Shown here one piece after another: positions 5,499 through 14,169 of a stretch of DNA of 14,202 bases. Within the stretch, counting starts at the first letter, position 1; every line of letters starts with the position of its first letter. The position numbers and the translations under genes are program-made. This DNA is from Desulfonatronospira sp. GTDB lineage: Bacteria > Desulfobacterota > Desulfovibrionia > Desulfovibrionales > Desulfonatronovibrionaceae. Where the stretch lies: the NCBI GenBank assembly GCA_007127015.1, contig SLAE01000073.1:1-14202 (forward strand). The letters are read 5' to 3'. Below the pieces are notes generated by a model. That model was given only the letters and a program-made list of their open reading frames with translations. It did no database searches and was not told where the DNA came from.

Positions 5499-8396
5499 TT
5501 ACTTTGTCCCTGGCATACCATCCAGCAGGGATCTTTGAACTTCTCTTCTGCCCGTGGCCTGATGAGCTGTCATGGTTGTGTCATGCCAGGAAGCGATAAG
5601 TTCGTTATAGGCTCTGGCTTCTTCGGCCCAGCCTTTACGTTCGCAAAGAGTATAGAGCCTGTAGGCCAGCTGGCGGATACCATCCGACCTGGCAGCCATT
5701 CTGGCCAGGAGCTTGCCTGCTTCGGATTCTCCACCCTGGCGCAGCACCCGGATCATATGATGCAGGGCTTCCCAGGTTGGGGTGCGCTGGTCCTTTCTCG
5801 GGTCCCAGCCTTCAGGGTATTCAGAAAGCTTAAGCAGCCTGACCTTGCCAGCCCTGGAGTCTACCACCCCGGCCAGAACCAGGCCATCAACTGAAGTTCC
5901 TTTGGCCCTGGCCAGGACATCAGCTTCACCATACAGACCAGTCTTGAATCCATACTGCATGAACCAGTCAATACAGAACCTGGTATCAGAGTCCATATCC
6001 CCTTCAGCTTCATTGAAAAATTCATCCACGACCTTGTTGATCTGGATCAACGCATCCCGGACCGACATCTTAGAACCATCCGCCTCAAGAATACCTGAAT
6101 ACCTGGAATAAACAGCCATGCCTGGACCTATGGCAGCCTGGGCCAGATCCACCGGGGCAATGACAGTAGCACCTTTTTTGCCACCGATCATGGTGTCCAG
6201 GGCTTCTGGCAATTCTTCCTTAAGCTCACGCAGGAACTGACGGCGGGGGATGGAAGGGGCACTGGCGTCTCGCTTACGGCAAACAAGGACGATGGAGGAG
6301 GCCAGGGCGTTCCAATTAACCTTCATTCCTGTTGGCCTTTCAGTTCTAATTGGCCATGTGCCTGTAATTACAAACCCTGAATCTAACACAGACTGCAAAA
6401 AAGATTCCCAACCTATATTTCCAGTTCCAGAATCTTGGTTATCTCCTTGTTTGAAGGCGTAATATATCGATATTGGGTAAGCATTGTTGCAGTTATTGTA
6501 TATATTCTTAATCGCTTTTCTCATTCCATTTATGAAAAAAATCTCCGCATCTTTTTTTGTCTTGTTTCTTTGACTATCAGCAACCAACTCATTTATTTTT
6601 GGCACAAGCAAAGTGTTGAATAGTTCAGGATAATTCTCTTTTAACGAGTGTCTCATCCATACATAGAAATAATCTGATATATCCGCATAAGGGACATTAT
6701 CGTAATAAGGAGGATCAGTAGAATAAATTGGATATGTATTGTTGATATCAAGTTCTTCGCTAGCGTCTTTTTGATATGCATATCCGGAACCTCTTGAGTG
6801 TAATGAAAAAGAAATTACCTTTGATATCCACTGGACTGCTCCAACCCAATTTCCTGTTGATCTAGAAAAAGGATTAACCTCTGCATAGTCCCACACCATT
6901 GGCAAGACTTGCCTACTAAAAACTTGAACAATAAAGCTACCACTCCAAGCATTTAGTGTAGACCAATAGTTTGTGCTCCTATTGATCGCAAAGGATAAAA
7001 AAGTCTTTATCGATGCTGCATAGTCTCTTCCTTCTCTTGTTGCTGACTGTTTGCTCCCTTTACACATTAAAACATAATCATCGCTAACCTTTTTTTCAAG
7101 ATCGCTCAAAATTGAGCATAAATTTGTCAATGCGAACAGTTGTCTTTTAGTAAAAAGATCTGATGTATAGTACATACCGTATCGTGGGGGGGCCATATAC
7201 TGAGGATGAGTTGATAGTTTTCCTTTAGGGTACCCTTCCACATTAATCTGTGCAATGTCCTCCATCTCATTGGTTGAGCTTAAGCAAACCCTACCACCAT
7301 CTGCTTCAGCAATGACAGCCATTATTTTGTGCGCCATGTGACCTGCGCAAGCCTTCTCCTTGATATAACTTTCTGGTATAGGCGATTCGGTTATGAGACA
7401 CCTAAATTTAACTCCTCGTCCAAGCTTAGTTCCAGCATTAATAGACTTAGGAGGGATTCCCCTTTTTACTACAAAAAAATAAGAGTTATCATCAATAATT
7501 GGTTCTATAAAGTAAGTATCATTTCCTTCACCTAATATCTTAAAGGTTGTTGTTAATGGAACGGCTACATTGTTGGCTGCAGGGTTTGGGCTTGGAATAG
7601 TCCTGGCCCAGAGCCAGGCAATGACAGTAAGTTCTTTATTCAGGTAAGGTCTGAGGTCAGGCCGACCATTATCAATCATTTCCTTGGTAATCTTTACCTT
7701 GGGATAGAGATGGCCAATACGCTTTTCAGCCTGTTCACGCATCCAGTGTCCATACCTGCGTACATCCTCGGCCAGTCCACTGGCTCCTGGCCAGTCATTC
7801 TTTCCTCGAACATCTATTTGCTCCCCCTTGGGTATTGGCCCTACAGGAGCTCTGCCTGCAAACTTGGGAGGGATTTCAATCATGGCTTTGTTGATGAGCA
7901 CGGCCACGGGATTAAGATCTGAGGCATGAGCCTCAAGGCCCAGTCTCTGGGCTTCCAGAGGAATTGAACCCCCACCGGCAAAGGGATCATGAAAGGCTGG
8001 CAGCTTGTCAGGATCAAAGCATGGCTTGCCTTTGTTCAGCTCACAGGTCTCACGCCAGGACTTGCGGATTTCTTCCCTGGCCTGCTCCAGCAATGTTTCA
8101 TTATTGGTGTTTTCCCATTTGACCAGTTCCCTGATAATTCCAAACAGCCGCTCCCTTTCTTTCTGGGCGTCTTCCTTGGTCTGACCAGGGTATTTGCCCC
8201 AGCCCCGCTCACCACCAGGATCATTGACCAGCTGGGCAAAAAGCACAGCTCTGGCAGCAGCCAGGGGTCGTCTGGCCCACCACAGGTGCAGGGTGGAAGG
8301 ATGGCCATGGCGGATGGATTTTTCCCTGGCTGAAGCAATATTGATGTCTTCCAGGGGCAGGGCAACTTCTATGAGTTTTTTTGGTGCTTTGATCAT
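5499..8396 (-). CDS. DUF1156 adenine-specific DNA methyltransferase
   Basis: A 965-residue N6-adenine DNA methylase of the DUF1156/COG1743 type. The N-terminal DUF1156 segment begins KLIEVALPLEDINIASAREK (7-26) with HLWWARRPLAAARAVLF (37-53). The SAM-binding motif I is FHDPFAGGGSIPLEAQRLG (135-153). The catalytic motif IV is STDPPYYDNVPYADISDYF (559-577). About 410 residues separate them and probably contain the target recognition region, an alpha-class-like order. The start at 8396 fits the family N-terminus, although I see no clear Shine-Dalgarno sequence. Gap to the upstream gene is 59 bp and to the downstream ATPase gene 16 bp. Base composition is mosaic: hand counts give 27-38% GC in 60-base samples between 6481 and 7500, against 63% at 5761-5820 and 55% at 8281-8340. 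This suggests that the centre (residues about 280-690) was exchanged. Role: marks host DNA as self for the helicase/ATPase system (inferred from family and context). Confidence 0.95.
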   Translation of the reverse strand: MIKAPKKLIEVALPLEDINIASAREKSIRHGHPSTLHLWWARRPLAAARAVLFAQLVNDPGGERGWGKYPGQTKEDAQKERERLFGIIRELVKWENTNNETLLEQAREEIRKSWRETCELNKGKPCFDPDKLPAFHDPFAGGGSIPLEAQRLGLEAHASDLNPVAVLINKAMIEIPPKFAGRAPVGPIPKGEQIDVRGKNDWPGASGLAEDVRRYGHWMREQAEKRIGHLYPKVKITKEMIDNGRPDLRPYLNKELTVIAWLWARTIPSPNPAANNVAVPLTTTFKILGEGNDTYFIEPIIDDNSYFFVVKRGIPPKSINAGTKLGRGVKFRCLITESPIPESYIKEKACAGHMAHKIMAVIAEADGGRVCLSSTNEMEDIAQINVEGYPKGKLSTHPQYMAPPRYGMYYTSDLFTKRQLFALTNLCSILSDLEKKVSDDYVLMCKGSKQSATREGRDYAASIKTFLSFAINRSTNYWSTLNAWSGSFIVQVFSRQVLPMVWDYAEVNPFSRSTGNWVGAVQWISKVISFSLHSRGSGYAYQKDASEELDINNTYPIYSTDPPYYDNVPYADISDYFYVWMRHSLKENYPELFNTLLVPKINELVADSQRNKTKKDAEIFFINGMRKAIKNIYNNCNNAYPISIYYAFKQGDNQDSGTGNIGWESFLQSVLDSGFVITGTWPIRTERPTGMKVNWNALASSIVLVCRKRDASAPSIPRRQFLRELKEELPEALDTMIGGKKGATVIAPVDLAQAAIGPGMAVYSRYSGILEADGSKMSVRDALIQINKVVDEFFNEAEGDMDSDTRFCIDWFMQYGFKTGLYGEADVLARAKGTSVDGLVLAGVVDSRAGKVRLLKLSEYPEGWDPRKDQRTPTWEALHHMIRVLRQGGESEAGKLLARMAARSDGIRQLAYRLYTLCERKGWAEEARAYNELIASWHDTTMTAHQATGRREVQRSLLDGMPGTK

Positions 8397-8455
8397 GCTG
8401 ATATTTTCAGATGTTAATCTTTTGCTGAAGGTGAATTAAACACTGTTCCCGGAAA

Positions 8456-9973
8456 TTACTTAAGCTTGTTAAGTTCTTCATAGCCCTTTGATGTCAGACG
8501 ATATTTTTGAGTAGGGCTTTTTGGAGAGCCGGGCTGTGTCATTTCAATAACACCCGCTTTTAAGGCTGGGTTTATATAGGACTCTCGGAAATGAATACGG
8601 TCCTTTAGTTCCAATACGTCCTGCAGTTCCTGCCGATTCATCTCCCCGCTCAACACATGCAGCAGTTTTTTTACTTGTGGGGTTACTTGTTGGGTTACTT
8701 GAGGGGTCACTTGTTGGGTCACTTGTGGTCCCCCTGACTGAGCCCCTGAAGTATCTGTCTTAAAACCCTGTTGCTGTCCATTCAGACCTTCAGCACCAAA
8801 CTCCGGCACTTTAACAATGATCCTGAATACATCACCCTCAATCATCTGAGGATCTTCCCCTCCATAAGCCTTGCCGTACTTCATCATATTGCGCATACCA
8901 GAGCCCAGCTCATCAGCCCGGTGGATTTCCCGGAAAAAAGCCCCGATCACCGGGTTCTTGGGAAAAGGGGTGAAAGTGCTGGGATCAAGGACCCCGAATC
9001 CATGCGGCTTGCTGCTGTTCTCAGTACGAACCTGGCCCCGTTCAATAATAAGCTTGGCAGGAAAGGCGTTCCTGTACTCTCTGTGGATAAGTATATTGGA
9101 GGCCACTTCTCTGAATATGGCGTCACGAATGCTGATGCGGTTGGTACCTTCCAAATGGAAAGGGTCCGGCAGGTGCTTCTGAACAAAAGCCATGATCCGC
9201 TCATAACTTTCTATGAGATTGGTTCGGACGAGGTCCCGGTCATCGTAACGGTCCAGGTTGACTTTCCTCAGAATCAGGTCTGTGCGGTGATGGGGCACAG
9301 CAGAGAGGATAACCTGGTCGTTCCCCAAAAGCAGAATACCGGCCAGGGTGATACCGCTTTTGCCTGTTTCCGGGTCCTTCTGAAAGAGCTGGGCACTCTG
9401 AATCAATTCCATATCATCCATGTCCAGCCAGGGGTGACTATCGCGCCAGACTCCAGCCAGCCGACGGCATTTTTCAATGAGTTCAGGGCGCAGGTCATCA
9501 AGACCCGCATAAGGATAGACCTTGTTTTCAGAATAGGCAGCCTGCTTGCGCTGATACAGTTCGGCCACCTTAACAGTATGGTCTGTTATATCAAAATCGC
9601 CGTCTTCATTGCGATCAAAAATACGGCCGTTGTAGCGGTGAACCTGTGAGCTCTCCGGAACATAGACATGCAGGATAATCTGGTCATGAACCTGAACCTC
9701 ATCCACTGAAAGGTAGGCAGGTGGCTGTATCTTCTGCGGATTGTTTATGGTGGTCACAAAGTCCTTTTTGATCTGGTCTACTACATGGGGGGCGATGCCG
9801 GTAACTTTTCCAGAGTCATGAACCCCAAGCAACAGTGTCCCTCCATGCCTGTTCAAAAATGCGCAGATGGTCTGATACACATCCAGGTTAAGTTTTTCAC
9901 GGCACTGCTTGAACTCCAGGTTCAAACCTTCACCGGATTGTATCAGCTTAAGTATGCGGGACTGATCAATCAT
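8456..9973 (-). CDS. AlbA_2/HATPase/winged-helix regulator-like protein
   Basis: A 505-residue protein of the COG2865 kind. Residues about 8-140 form a Schlafen-type AlbA_2 domain, with EGLNLEFKQ (15-23) and NRHGGTLLLGVHDSGKVTG (41-59). Residues about 280-390 form a GHKL/HATPase-like domain: N-box REVASNILIHREY (288-300) and glycine-rich DELGSGMRNM (354-363). A VTQQ/VTPQ repeat linker (about 416-433) leads to a C-terminal winged helix of the type seen at the end of Fic-related proteins, including NRQELQDVLELKDRIHFRE (446-464). It starts 34 bp after the helicase gene; the GGACC upstream of the ATG is at best a weak ribosome site. Such proteins are usually annotated as transcriptional regulators or ATP-binding proteins, and several AlbA_2 proteins act in defence. 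Here it may regulate the operon or sense infection. It could alternatively be an independent embedded defence gene. Confidence 0.93.
   Translation of the reverse strand: MIDQSRILKLIQSGEGLNLEFKQCREKLNLDVYQTICAFLNRHGGTLLLGVHDSGKVTGIAPHVVDQIKKDFVTTINNPQKIQPPAYLSVDEVQVHDQIILHVYVPESSQVHRYNGRIFDRNEDGDFDITDHTVKVAELYQRKQAAYSENKVYPYAGLDDLRPELIEKCRRLAGVWRDSHPWLDMDDMELIQSAQLFQKDPETGKSGITLAGILLLGNDQVILSAVPHHRTDLILRKVNLDRYDDRDLVRTNLIESYERIMAFVQKHLPDPFHLEGTNRISIRDAIFREVASNILIHREYRNAFPAKLIIERGQVRTENSSKPHGFGVLDPSTFTPFPKNPVIGAFFREIHRADELGSGMRNMMKYGKAYGGEDPQMIEGDVFRIIVKVPEFGAEGLNGQQQGFKTDTSGAQSGGPQVTQQVTPQVTQQVTPQVKKLLHVLSGEMNRQELQDVLELKDRIHFRESYINPALKAGVIEMTQPGSPKSPTQKYRLTSKGYEELNKLK
8673..8728 (-). repeat. 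12-bp tandem repeat coding for VTQQ/VTPQ
   Basis: About 4.7 copies of a 12-bp unit lie in tandem inside the AlbA_2 gene. The plus-strand units are acttgtggggtt, acttgttgggtt, acttgaggggtc, acttgttgggtc and a partial fifth. The period keeps the reading frame, so each gain or loss changes the linker by four residues. It sits exactly between the ATPase-like domain and the winged helix and so sets the linker length. Confidence 0.88.
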
Positions 9974-10007
9974 ATTTTAAGGTCCAGATTTTTACTGTAG
10001 AATCTGC

Positions 10008-13000
10008 TCATTTCAACAATTCCCCGAGATCATAATTGACACTGGCCACGCCCCAGTCCGGTTCCACGCTGAATGGTTTCTGGACATAATACGGGCCTTC
10101 CAGCTGATCATTCTCATCCACAAACACTATGGCCAGGAAAAACTTGTCCTGCTGGTTCAGGGCGTACATGATTTCATTGCGGGTGACAGTAATGGTGGTC
10201 TGGCCTTTTGCCCGTCCTTTGACTTCAATATGGCGATCAGGTGCACCCTGTCTGTACGAAGAAATATCCCATCCGCACTTTTCAGCAGAGACATCCCTGG
10301 TGGTATAGCCATTGGCATGTTCAGATTCCATGACCGCCTGCATGGCCAGGTGTTCAATACGGGCACGGCGCCCGGCATCCTGACTGAAACCGGCCGAAGG
10401 CCGACCTTGTTTCTGGTCCAGCAGTCCCTGGGGGATAATCAGTGCTTCTCCCATGACTATGGGCGGACTGGATATCACCTCACGCCTGGCCTGCAGCTCC
10501 CTGGTTCGCTGTTCCAGTCTGGAACGCAGGTCATCCACCTTGCGCCTGGCCATTTCAGGCTGCATCCTGGGCTGTCTGCCCGCTTCCATGGCGTCCTGCA
10601 GATAAAAATACCTGTCCTGCCAGTAATCAATTTCTTTGGTCAGCCTTTCATGAACAGCGCTGAGTATTTTATCCACCTGGCGCTCCCGCCTGGACTTGAC
10701 CTCGGCAAAGTGGTCCGGAACAAGACGGGCGGCAGCAAAGGCCATGGCCTGGTCTTCCAGGGTCTTGCACAGCCAGGGCTGGTCAAAAACATCTTTGATC
10801 AGAGCCCTGTCTTCAGGGCTTAAAGGCTCCAGGTCCAGATGAGGTGCCCACCCGGCATGGCGGATATTACCTCCGGCATCAATGGTCACAAATTGAATTC
10901 TGCGGGAGCAGACAGAGCGCTCATTTTTTTCATAAGTGCTTTCCCGCACTGAATGGTCGATCATGACCAGGACCCTGGGGTCAGTACCGGGATCAGCAGG
11001 ATCAAGAAAGACCGTACCCTGCTTGAGCTTGGAGCTGTGACCTTCCAGAATCAGATCAGTAACCGAATTCATCAATGGGTGGCCTGGATGCACCAGGCTG
11101 GCCATGGGCTTGCCGTAAGCCCTGACCAGATCGCGCTCAAAGCAGATCCTCTGGTATTTGGGCAGTACAGGGTCCCGGCCGCCTATGACCCGGTCGCGAT
11201 GACGGATAACAGCCGGTACGTGGTTGATTTCGTAACGACCGGCTTCACGCTGCCGCAGGTCGCCGTTGAGACTCTTGAAGGCCTCCATGAAAAAGGCCCG
11301 GATAAAATAAGGCTGAAGCTTTCTGGCCTCGGCCTTTTCCATTTCTTCCTTGACCGCAAACAGCCGCTCCTGGTTCATGATTTCTTCGGCCAGGGCGCTG
11401 CGGTTCATGATGGCCTTGAGGTGCTGGGTATCAAGGGCTCCCTCTACCTGGCGCTCCAGCCTGGCCCTGACTTCAGGGTCATCACCGTAACGGATGGCTT
11501 CCACCAGCATTTCCTTGAGGGAGCGGCCTTCAAAGACTTCCCCCAGGATATCGAAGACTCTGCCCCCAAGGGCCTGGCGCTCCACTTCCAGCTTGTCGAA
11601 CAGGCGGTAAAATACATCTCCTTCCCTGGTATCCATGGCCACCATGTTCCACAGGTGGCAGACCTCGGTCTGGCCGATTCTGTGGATACGGCCGAAACGC
11701 TGTTCTATGCGATTGGGATTCCAGGGAAGGTCATAATTGACCATCAGGTTGGCGTTCTGAAGGTTAACGCCCTCACCTGCGGCATCAGTAGCCACAAGAA
11801 CCAGGGTGTCTTTATCAAAACGAAACATTTCCTGGAGATTTCTGCGCTGGTCTCGTCCTACTCCTCCGTGGATGCAGATGACGCCTGCCGGATCACCTAT
11901 CAGCGATGTAATCCGGGTGTGCAGATAATTCAGGGTATCTTTATGCTCGGTGAATATGATCAGCTTGCGTCTTTTCCCGTGGGGATCGAACATGAATTCA
12001 TTATCCTGAAGAATGGAAGACAGCTCTTCCCATTTTCTGTCCTGGCCGGACTGAACAACATCCCTGGCCTTGAATTCAAGAGTAGTCAGGGTTTCAATCT
12101 CATTTATCAGTTCTTCAATGGTCTGGGCCGTGGTAGCCTGGTCAACCAGGTTGTCCGCCAGTTTTTCGTATTCGGAATCAGAAAGCTGTTCTTCAATATC
12201 ATCCAGATCTTCAGGACCGTAAGGTTCCAATGTCTCGGCAATATAATTGCCGCGCTGCTGGAGCTTTTCTTCTTCAACCCGTCTTTCAAGCCTTTTGCGG
12301 CGGCGTTTCAGAGACTGGTAAATGGCTTCCGGGGATGAAGCCAGACGTCGCTGGAGAATGGTCAGGGCAAAGCCGATGTTGCCTTTACGCTTGTTGTCCA
12401 GGGCGTCGGCCTTATTCATCTCGTTTTTGACATAATCAGTTACTGACGCGTAAAGGTCTGCTTCAATGTCTGAAAGGGTATACCCGGCTGTATAAGCCCT
12501 GCGCTCCGGGAAAAGAGGTGTGCCGTCAAATTTGAGCAGGTCTTCCTTGACCATGCGGCGCATCATGTCCGTGACGTCAACCTTGTGCGCTCCATCCCGG
12601 AACTTGCCGAAAAACCGGTCTCCATCCAAAAGAGATAGGAACAGCTGGAAATCTTCTTCCTTACCGTTATGTGGTGTGGCAGTCATAAGAAGGAGGTGCC
12701 TGGCTTTGGAAGACAGAAGCTCACCAAGCTGAAACCTTTTTGTCTTTTTGACCTGACTGCCGAAAAAAGTGGCAGACATCTTGTGGGCTTCATCTGCTAT
12801 GACCAGGTCCCAGTCCGAAACACCAAGTTTTTCCTTGAGATCATCACTGCGGGCCAGCTGATCCATACGGGCTATAAGACGGTCATTATCTTCAAAGGGA
12901 TTGCCTGAGTGTGAATTTTCAAGCATTTCTCTTGAAAAAATGTTAAAGGTCAATCCGAACTTTTCATAAAGCTCATCCTGCCACTGCTCCACAAGGCCGC

Positions 13001-13481
13001 CAGGGCATACGATCATGATTCTTTGAGCATCGCTACGCATGATCAGCTCCCTTATAAGCAGTCCGGCCATGATGGTTTTTCCTGCTCCAGGGTCGTCAGC
13101 CAGAACATAGCGTAAAGGCTGTCTGGGCAGCATTGATTCATAAACCGCGGTTATCTGGTGGGGCAAAGGGTCGACATTGGAGGTGTGGAGCGCCATCATG
13201 GGGTCGAACAGGTGAGCCAAACTGATGCGTTTGGCCTCTACAGCCAGCTTGAATTCTTCGGCAGGGGCGTCGAATCCCCAGGGACAGCCTGAATCAGCCA
13301 GGGATATGGAAGGCTCGTCCGCGCGAAACAGCATCCGCTCCCCAAGCCTGCCTTCATTATCCTTGTAGTAAAGAGTAACGGCATGGTCGCCAAGCTTTTC
13401 CACGGAAACCACACGTACGATCCTGCCCGGTTCCACACCTGTGAGCATTTGATTTACAGCTATGTTTTCCAGTTTGATCAT
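10008..13481 (-). CDS. SNF2-type DEAD/DEAH helicase with DUF3883 tail
   Basis: An 1157-residue superfamily 2 helicase and the first gene of the operon. The motor shows Walker A ADDPGAGKT (128-136), motif II DEAH (230-233), motif III TATPHNG (267-273), motif V VATDAAGEGVNLQ (563-575) and motif VI RFGRIHRIGQ (595-604), so both lobes look intact. A charged helical insert (about 385-480) separates the lobes. The C-terminus (about 1040-1150) is a DUF3883-type domain with GWDI (1070-1073) and IEVKG (1085-1089), spacing that resembles the D...E-x-K core of PD-(D/E)XK nucleases. The start at 13481 gives the usual family N-terminus, but no Shine-Dalgarno sequence is visible. Probable role: DNA translocation or remodelling on unmodified phage DNA, possibly with cleavage by the tail; the latter is inference. 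Related SNF2 helicases occur in DISARM and other methylase-linked defence clusters. Confidence 0.94.
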   Translation of the reverse strand: MIKLENIAVNQMLTGVEPGRIVRVVSVEKLGDHAVTLYYKDNEGRLGERMLFRADEPSISLADSGCPWGFDAPAEEFKLAVEAKRISLAHLFDPMMALHTSNVDPLPHQITAVYESMLPRQPLRYVLADDPGAGKTIMAGLLIRELIMRSDAQRIMIVCPGGLVEQWQDELYEKFGLTFNIFSREMLENSHSGNPFEDNDRLIARMDQLARSDDLKEKLGVSDWDLVIADEAHKMSATFFGSQVKKTKRFQLGELLSSKARHLLLMTATPHNGKEEDFQLFLSLLDGDRFFGKFRDGAHKVDVTDMMRRMVKEDLLKFDGTPLFPERRAYTAGYTLSDIEADLYASVTDYVKNEMNKADALDNKRKGNIGFALTILQRRLASSPEAIYQSLKRRRKRLERRVEEEKLQQRGNYIAETLEPYGPEDLDDIEEQLSDSEYEKLADNLVDQATTAQTIEELINEIETLTTLEFKARDVVQSGQDRKWEELSSILQDNEFMFDPHGKRRKLIIFTEHKDTLNYLHTRITSLIGDPAGVICIHGGVGRDQRRNLQEMFRFDKDTLVLVATDAAGEGVNLQNANLMVNYDLPWNPNRIEQRFGRIHRIGQTEVCHLWNMVAMDTREGDVFYRLFDKLEVERQALGGRVFDILGEVFEGRSLKEMLVEAIRYGDDPEVRARLERQVEGALDTQHLKAIMNRSALAEEIMNQERLFAVKEEMEKAEARKLQPYFIRAFFMEAFKSLNGDLRQREAGRYEINHVPAVIRHRDRVIGGRDPVLPKYQRICFERDLVRAYGKPMASLVHPGHPLMNSVTDLILEGHSSKLKQGTVFLDPADPGTDPRVLVMIDHSVRESTYEKNERSVCSRRIQFVTIDAGGNIRHAGWAPHLDLEPLSPEDRALIKDVFDQPWLCKTLEDQAMAFAAARLVPDHFAEVKSRRERQVDKILSAVHERLTKEIDYWQDRYFYLQDAMEAGRQPRMQPEMARRKVDDLRSRLEQRTRELQARREVISSPPIVMGEALIIPQGLLDQKQGRPSAGFSQDAGRRARIEHLAMQAVMESEHANGYTTRDVSAEKCGWDISSYRQGAPDRHIEVKGRAKGQTTITVTRNEIMYALNQQDKFFLAIVFVDENDQLEGPYYVQKPFSVEPDWGVASVNYDLGELLK

Positions 13482-13717
13482 GGTCAGCGGTGCTTGGGTT
13501 TGGAAGGATTAATGTCACTATTGGAAATTAAAGCGCCTGATTAGATTGCTTATCCATATTCTGGTCTGAATTCAATAGAAACATAACCTGATTTAAACAT
13601 TTATGCTCGGGTAGGGACATAAGATGTTAGCGTAAGATGGCCAGATTCCCTGAAAACCAGGGGGGAACATTATGAGCCAAGCACCATATAATGCCCACCC
13701 CTGATCTCAATCTTCCC

Positions 13718-14044
13718 CTAGGCCAGCAGCTTACGAACAGATGGCCTCATTTTCCTGCTGGGGGCATCCATCTGTAGGCGCAAGAGGTTGTTGTAATTTG
13801 TCAGAATTGCCTGGGCTTTCTGTTATTGATGGGGATGGAGAGACATGCCTTTGACGATAATCTGACCGTCGGGATTCAGAGATAAGTCCAGGCCCAGCAC
13901 AAATGTCAGGAACTGAAGAAAATCGAAAGAAGCGCGCATGGCGTAAATTTTCAAGCCAATTGTTTTGGGCAGTATTGTCTCGTTGATTAGCGGTATTTTG
14001 TATGCTTTTTTTAATGAACTTACATCAAATATCTGGATAAATTT
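13718..14044 (-). pseudogene. Degraded unknown reading frame
   Basis: On the minus strand a frame reads for 73 codons from 14044 (after a TAA at 14047-14045) to a TAA at 13825-13823. It then continues in the same frame for 34 codons to a TAG at 13720-13718. Composition is protein-like on both sides of the internal stop, for example DFLQFLTFVLGLDLSLNPDG before it and NNLLRLQMDAPSRKMRP after it. There is no plausible start codon near the beginning; the first in-frame ATG is about codon 36. It looks like a decayed gene piece, perhaps from a mobile element, but I do not recognise the family. It does not resemble a tyrosine integrase C-terminus. Confidence 0.35.
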
Positions 14045-14051
14045 TTATCCA
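14034..14051. repeat. Short perfect palindrome, operator-like
   Basis: The arms tggataaa (14034-14041) and tttatcca (14044-14051) are exact reverse complements separated by two T. The size fits a binding site for a dimeric regulator, or it may simply be AT-rich chance. It overlaps the upstream edge of the degraded frame. Confidence 0.4.
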
Positions 14052-14090
14052 AAACCTTACAATTTTTCTTTCCAAATGTTTTTCTGACAC

Positions 14091-14123
14091 GTACATAATG
14101 AGTACACAGGCTTTTTGAGTACA
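14091..14123 (+). repeat. Repeated gtaca/tgagtaca motifs near the tRNA
   Basis: The octamer tgagtaca occurs at 14099-14106 and 14116-14123, and gtacata at 14091-14097 and 14119-14125. They lie 50-80 bp from the attachment repeat, a distance at which recombinase arm-type sites are often found. This reading is speculative. Confidence 0.3.
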
Positions 14124-14169
14124 TAAAAAGGTATGGGAGCAGATGGTCCAAAAACCCTTCTTATTTCTA

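Larger units (their letters stand above)
13482..14169. other. Gene-free region upstream of the operon
   Basis: About 690 bp between the helicase start and the tRNA contain no intact gene. The operon promoter should lie here on the minus strand, and the region just upstream of 13481 (to about 13640) is AT-rich, but I find no pair of -35/-10 boxes with good spacing. The remainder holds a degraded frame (13718-14044), a short palindrome (14034-14051) and repeated gtaca motifs (14091-14123). No integrase is present in the place next to the tRNA where one is commonly found. Confidence 0.6.

Noticed and set aside
5483..5521. Upstream start at 5521 for the DUF499 gene
   Set aside because: It would overlap the methylase stop and add 13 residues not typical of the family, while the ATG at 5482 has a good ribosome site directly upstream.
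8673..8728. Possible short CRISPR-like array
   Set aside because: The 12-bp units abut with no spacers, keep the reading frame and encode a regular linker, so this is a coding tandem repeat.
8771..9649. A 292-codon plus-strand open frame opposite the AlbA_2 gene
   Set aside because: It is a shadow of a gene with clear AlbA_2 and HATPase motifs; no known domain in this frame and no operon context on that strand.
10953..12338. A 461-codon plus-strand open frame opposite the helicase gene
   Set aside because: It mirrors a strongly supported helicase with intact motifs on the other strand, has no recognisable domain, and is the expected shadow of codon-biased sequence.
13482..13640. Sigma-70 promoter for the operon, for example ttgaat with downstream gataag or tggata
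   Set aside because: The spacings available (about 13-15 bp) are too short and the boxes poor, so no specific promoter is claimed.
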